Below, one piece after another: positions 60,911 to 64,000 of a stretch of 64,000 nt of DNA. The notes beneath the pieces are model-generated. The model was not told the DNA's origin. It ran no database searches and worked only from the letters and a program-made list of their open reading frames with translations. Position 1 is the stretch's first letter, and each line of letters starts with the position of its first letter. The position numbers and the translations under genes are program-made. The DNA is from F22 sp963675625 (GTDB lineage: Bacteria > Bacteroidota > Bacteroidia > Bacteroidales > Bacteroidaceae), in the NCBI GenBank assembly GCA_963675625.1, contig OY776497.1, positions 744,001 through 808,000 on the forward strand, in the 5' to 3' direction.

Positions 60911-62224
60911 TTAACAATACATGTTCAAAATAGCTTCATACAATTCTTGACGGCCAGATACTTGAGCTGGTTCACCTTTTTCTTTTGAATATGCCACCAA
61001 CTCTTCAAGGCTCAACTTACCATGTTCAAAATCAGCCCCCTTACCAGAGTCAAAGCTAGCATAGCGATCTGAAAGCATTTGTGGCATTGGAGATTGTTCA
61101 ATCAAAGCAGCAGCCGATTCTAATGCACGTGCCATAACATCCATACCTGCAATATGAGCAATAAAGATATCTTCTAGATCAGTAGAATTGCGACGAGTTT
61201 TTGCATCGAAGTTGGTTCCACCATTCCCCAAGCCACCATTACGGATGATTTGTATCATGGCTTGTGTAAGCTCATAATTGTCGATTGGGAATTGGTCTGT
61301 ATCCCATCCATTTTGGTAGTCACCACGATTGGCATCAATAGATCCAAGCATTCCATTGTCAACAGCAACTGCTAGTTCGTGCTCAAAAGTATGCCCTGCT
61401 AGTGTAGCATGGTTGACTTCGATATTGACTTTGAAATCAGCATCAAGACCGTGAGTTTTCAAGAAACCAATCACAGTTTCTGTATCGACATCGTATTGGT
61501 GCTTAGTTGGTTCCATTGGTTTAGGCTCGATCAAGAATGTACCTTCAAAACCTTTGCTACGTGCATAATCACGAGCTAGTGTCAAGATCTGTGCTAAGTG
61601 TTCTTTTTCACGTTTTTGGTCTGTATTCAATAGGCTCATATACCCTTCACGACCACCCCAGAACACATAGTTTGCACCACCCAACTCGATGGTAGCATCA
61701 ATAGCGTTCTTAATCTGTACCGCAGCACGAGCCACGACATCAAACTCTGGATTTGTAGCAGCACCATTCATATAACGTGCATGACTAAATACATTGGCAG
61801 TTCCCCAAAGAAGTTTTATACCAGTACCCGCCATCTTTTCCTTAAGATATGCTACCACTTCCTTCAAGTTGGCTTCATACTCTTCGATAGAATTTCCTTC
61901 AGAAACTAAATCAACATCATGGAAGCAGAAGTATTCGATACCCACCTTGTGCATAAACTCAAAACCAGCATCGATTTTATGTTTAGCGATTTCCACTGCA
62001 GATGCCCCTTCGTTCCATGGGAAAGTCATTGTACCGCCACCAAATTGGTCAGCACCTTCGGCACATAGTGTATGCCACCATGCCATAGAGAAGCGTAACC
62101 AATCCTTCATTTTTTTACCCATCACTACTTTCTCAGCATCGTAATAACGGAATGCCATTGGGTTCTTGCTCTCAATGCCTTCAAAGGCAATCTTATCCAC
62201 TGTTGGGAAATAAGTCTTTGTCAT
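60911..62224 (-). CDS. xylA: Xylose isomerase
   Basis: The 437-residue cytoplasmic enzyme converts D-xylose to D-xylulose. Family motifs are visible: WWHTLCAEGADQFGGGTM, FCFHDVDLVSEG with the catalytic His and metal-binding acids, FWGGREGYMSLLNTD, EPKPMEPTKHQYD, and NVEVNHATL-like NIEVNHATLAGHTFEHEL. The length fits the class II enzymes of Bacteroidota. It lies between xylB and xylE on the same strand. Confidence 0.97.
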   Translation of the reverse strand: MTKTYFPTVDKIAFEGIESKNPMAFRYYDAEKVVMGKKMKDWLRFSMAWWHTLCAEGADQFGGGTMTFPWNEGASAVEIAKHKIDAGFEFMHKVGIEYFCFHDVDLVSEGNSIEEYEANLKEVVAYLKEKMAGTGIKLLWGTANVFSHARYMNGAATNPEFDVVARAAVQIKNAIDATIELGGANYVFWGGREGYMSLLNTDQKREKEHLAQILTLARDYARSKGFEGTFLIEPKPMEPTKHQYDVDTETVIGFLKTHGLDADFKVNIEVNHATLAGHTFEHELAVAVDNGMLGSIDANRGDYQNGWDTDQFPIDNYELTQAMIQIIRNGGLGNGGTNFDAKTRRNSTDLEDIFIAHIAGMDVMARALESAAALIEQSPMPQMLSDRYASFDSGKGADFEHGKLSLEELVAYSKEKGEPAQVSGRQELYEAILNMYC

Positions 62225-62272
62225 AATCGTATGTGTTATTAAATAAATTATTGTTGTTGTTATGTATCTCGT

Positions 62273-63757
62273 TTATAATTGGTTTTCCAAAAGCGTTTTC
62301 CAACGTTGATAGGCTTCTTGATAAGCCTCATGGTCAGATGCAATTGGATGAATCTCTTCTAGGCAATGCAAAGTAGCAAATGCTTCGTGGTGGTCTGTAT
62401 ACAAACCAACACCCATACCTGCACCACGAGCTGCACCTATTGATCCGTCTGTATCAAACAATGAAATCGTGGCCCCAGTAACACCTGCTAAAGTAGTACG
62501 AAACAGTGGACTCAAAAACATATTGGCTTGTCCTGCATGGATGCGGTTGACTTCCATACCGATAGACTGCATAATTTCAATACCGTAAGCAAAGGAAAAT
62601 ACAATGCCCTCTTGTACGGCACGCAACATATGTGCTTGAGTATGTTGCGAAAACTGAATGCCATGCATACTAGCTCCGATCTCACGGTTGCACAACATGC
62701 GCTCTGCACCATTCCCGAATGGCAATACCGATAACCCAGAGGCACCAATAGGTGCTTGCATCGCCAATTCGTTCATAGCAGGATAGGTACACTGACTTGG
62801 GGCTAGATTGCGCTTGACCCATGCATTGAGAATACCCGTTCCATTGATGCACAATAAAACTCCTAAGCGTGTTTGATCAACTGTATGATTGACGTGGGCA
62901 AAGTTATTCACACGGCTTTGCGGATCGGCCTTAACCATACCGTTCACTCCATAGACTACCCCCGATGTTCCAGCAGTTGATGCAATTTCACCTGGTTCGA
63001 AAACATTGAGTGATAAAGCATTGTTGGGTTGATCGCCTGCACGATAAGTCACTGGGATACCTGCAACAAGTCCTAATTCTTGCGCGATGGCTTGGGTCAT
63101 TTCTCCTTGTACAGAGAAAGTCGGTTTGACTGTAGGGAGGAGATCTGAAGAGAAACCATAATACTCCAATAGCTCAACACATGGAGCATTCTTTTGAAAA
63201 TCCCAAAACATGCCTTCAGAAAGTCCTGAAGCTGTTGTACATGCTTCACCTGTAAGGCGCATAGCGATATAATCGCCAGGAAGCATGATCTTATCTATTT
63301 GCTCAAAAATATCGGGTTCATTTTCTTTGACCCAGGCCAACTTGGCTGCTGTGAAGTTACCAGGTGAATTGAGCAAATGGCTCATGCAAAAATCGGCTCC
63401 TAGCTCTTGAAATGCACGCTCTCCATAAGGTACAGCACGGGAATCACACCAGATAATGGCTGGACGAAGTGCTTGCTGTTTTTTATCGACACAGACAAGC
63501 CCATGCATCTGATACGAAATACCAATGGCTTTAATATCGGCCGCTTGGATGGTGCTGGTTGTCATCACATCTTGGGTAGCTTCTTTCAATGAATTCCACC
63601 ACATGTTTGGATCCTGTTCGGCCCATCCTGCATGATGAGCAATAATGGGCGCCTCTTGTTTGGGGTAGAAGGCCGAAGCTACACATGCTCCTGTTTGAGC
63701 ATCGACTATACTCGCTTTGACAGATGAACTGCCGACGTCATATCCTAGTAAATACAT
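62273..63757 (-). CDS. xylB: Xylulokinase
   Basis: This FGGY-family kinase (494 residues) phosphorylates D-xylulose to xylulose 5-phosphate, the last step into the pentose phosphate pathway. Motifs include GYDVGSSSVKASIVD at the N-terminus, ISYQMHGLV, AGDQPNNALSLN and GTSGVVYGV in the ATP-binding half, and GAARGAGMG near the end. It is first of xylB-xylA-xylE after the regulator, with a 61-bp gap to it. Confidence 0.96.
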   Translation of the reverse strand: MYLLGYDVGSSSVKASIVDAQTGACVASAFYPKQEAPIIAHHAGWAEQDPNMWWNSLKEATQDVMTTSTIQAADIKAIGISYQMHGLVCVDKKQQALRPAIIWCDSRAVPYGERAFQELGADFCMSHLLNSPGNFTAAKLAWVKENEPDIFEQIDKIMLPGDYIAMRLTGEACTTASGLSEGMFWDFQKNAPCVELLEYYGFSSDLLPTVKPTFSVQGEMTQAIAQELGLVAGIPVTYRAGDQPNNALSLNVFEPGEIASTAGTSGVVYGVNGMVKADPQSRVNNFAHVNHTVDQTRLGVLLCINGTGILNAWVKRNLAPSQCTYPAMNELAMQAPIGASGLSVLPFGNGAERMLCNREIGASMHGIQFSQHTQAHMLRAVQEGIVFSFAYGIEIMQSIGMEVNRIHAGQANMFLSPLFRTTLAGVTGATISLFDTDGSIGAARGAGMGVGLYTDHHEAFATLHCLEEIHPIASDHEAYQEAYQRWKTLLENQL

Positions 63758-63818
63758 AGTTGATGAGTAAATATTTTGAAGTATTGAATAATCGGTTTTT
63801 GTATTGAGAAGTACACAT

Positions 63819-64000
63819 TTATTTCATGGCACGTACACCATATACTTTGTTATAGATTTTGCGATCGAAACGGTAGTATCTAGCAGCACGGTGGGATACG
63901 CTTTTTTGATACTCTTCTGTGGAAACCACATAAGGCATCTGTTTCAATTTCTTATGGAAGTTGCGCACATCAAGTTCTCTATTTTGGACCAAACTGAACA
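63819..64000 (-). CDS. xylR: NrtR-type NUDIX transcription regulator, C-terminal end (partial)
   Basis: The last 59 codons are visible (FSLVQNRELDVRNFHKK...KVYGVRAMK); the start is beyond the right edge. This winged-helix-like C-terminus matches the DNA-binding tail of NUDIX-fold (NrtR-family) sugar regulators such as the XylR of Bacteroides, which lies before xylB in the same order. It would control the xylBAE genes in response to a xylose-derived ligand. The NUDIX domain itself cannot be checked here. Confidence 0.8.
   Translation of the reverse strand, partial: FSLVQNRELDVRNFHKKLKQMPYVVSTEEYQKSVSHRAARYYRFDRKIYNKVYGVRAMK

Overview
The window is an AT-rich segment of a Bacteroidota chromosome, almost certainly order Bacteroidales. 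Four things support this. Promoters carry the Bacteroidetes -7 box TAnnTTTG, in the best cases with TTTG 19 bp upstream. Lipoprotein signal peptides are frequent. Gene sets are typical of the order (six-gene Na+-NQR operon, Na+-pumping methylmalonyl-CoA decarboxylase operon, FeoA-FeoB fusion, TamL, NrtR-type xylose cluster). The nearest families are also those of gut Bacteroidales. I cannot name a genus. I see no IS element, prophage, CRISPR array or rRNA.

Left part (1-17.9 kb, nearly all minus strand): a PIN-PhoH ATPase cut by the window edge, a solitary HpaII-like nuclease homologue, a YigZ protein, an intergenic repeat element, a serine-synthesis group (serC, serA, DUF1015), the nqrABCDEF operon, a large receiver/PPDK-type ATP-binding protein, and an epimerase-fold lipoprotein that has lost catalytic histidines.

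Middle part (18-43.6 kb): an S41 protease, feoAB with a small Cys-rich membrane partner, two identical tRNA-Cys genes with separate promoters and terminators, a LytTR membrane regulator, a DUF6051-type hydrolase, divergent tamL/trmH, a lone Wzc-type tyrosine kinase, a porin, and a tight operon of an unknown protein, serine dehydratase, a hybrid periplasmic-binding/histidine kinase and a 5'-nucleotidase. Then come a DUF3332 lipoprotein, an AlbA_2 protein, an M3 peptidase and a GH13 amylase.

Right part (43.8-64 kb): mce-mmdA-oadG(LTD)-small OadG-tail protein-biotin carrier-oadB, which turns methylmalonyl-CoA into propionyl-CoA while exporting Na+. This complements the Na+-NQR pump. Next are a large surface lipoprotein with a membrane-tethered HTH regulator upstream, DUF1232, MltG, an M23 peptidase, alanine dehydrogenase, the second copy of the intergenic repeat, an outer-membrane barrel protein, and xylose uptake and catabolism (xylT/E, xylA, xylB, and the end of a NrtR-type xylR).

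The least explained sequence is the pair of ~300-340 bp intergenic elements at 3399-3715 and 58041-58381. They share three palindromic modules, and their 23-bp central core lies in opposite orientation in the two copies. The most unusual proteins are the orphan HpaII-like protein with a Lys-to-Arg change at a likely catalytic position, the receiver-PPDK protein without a phosphohistidine domain, and the lamin-tail/OadG fusion with its duplicated tail encoded next door.
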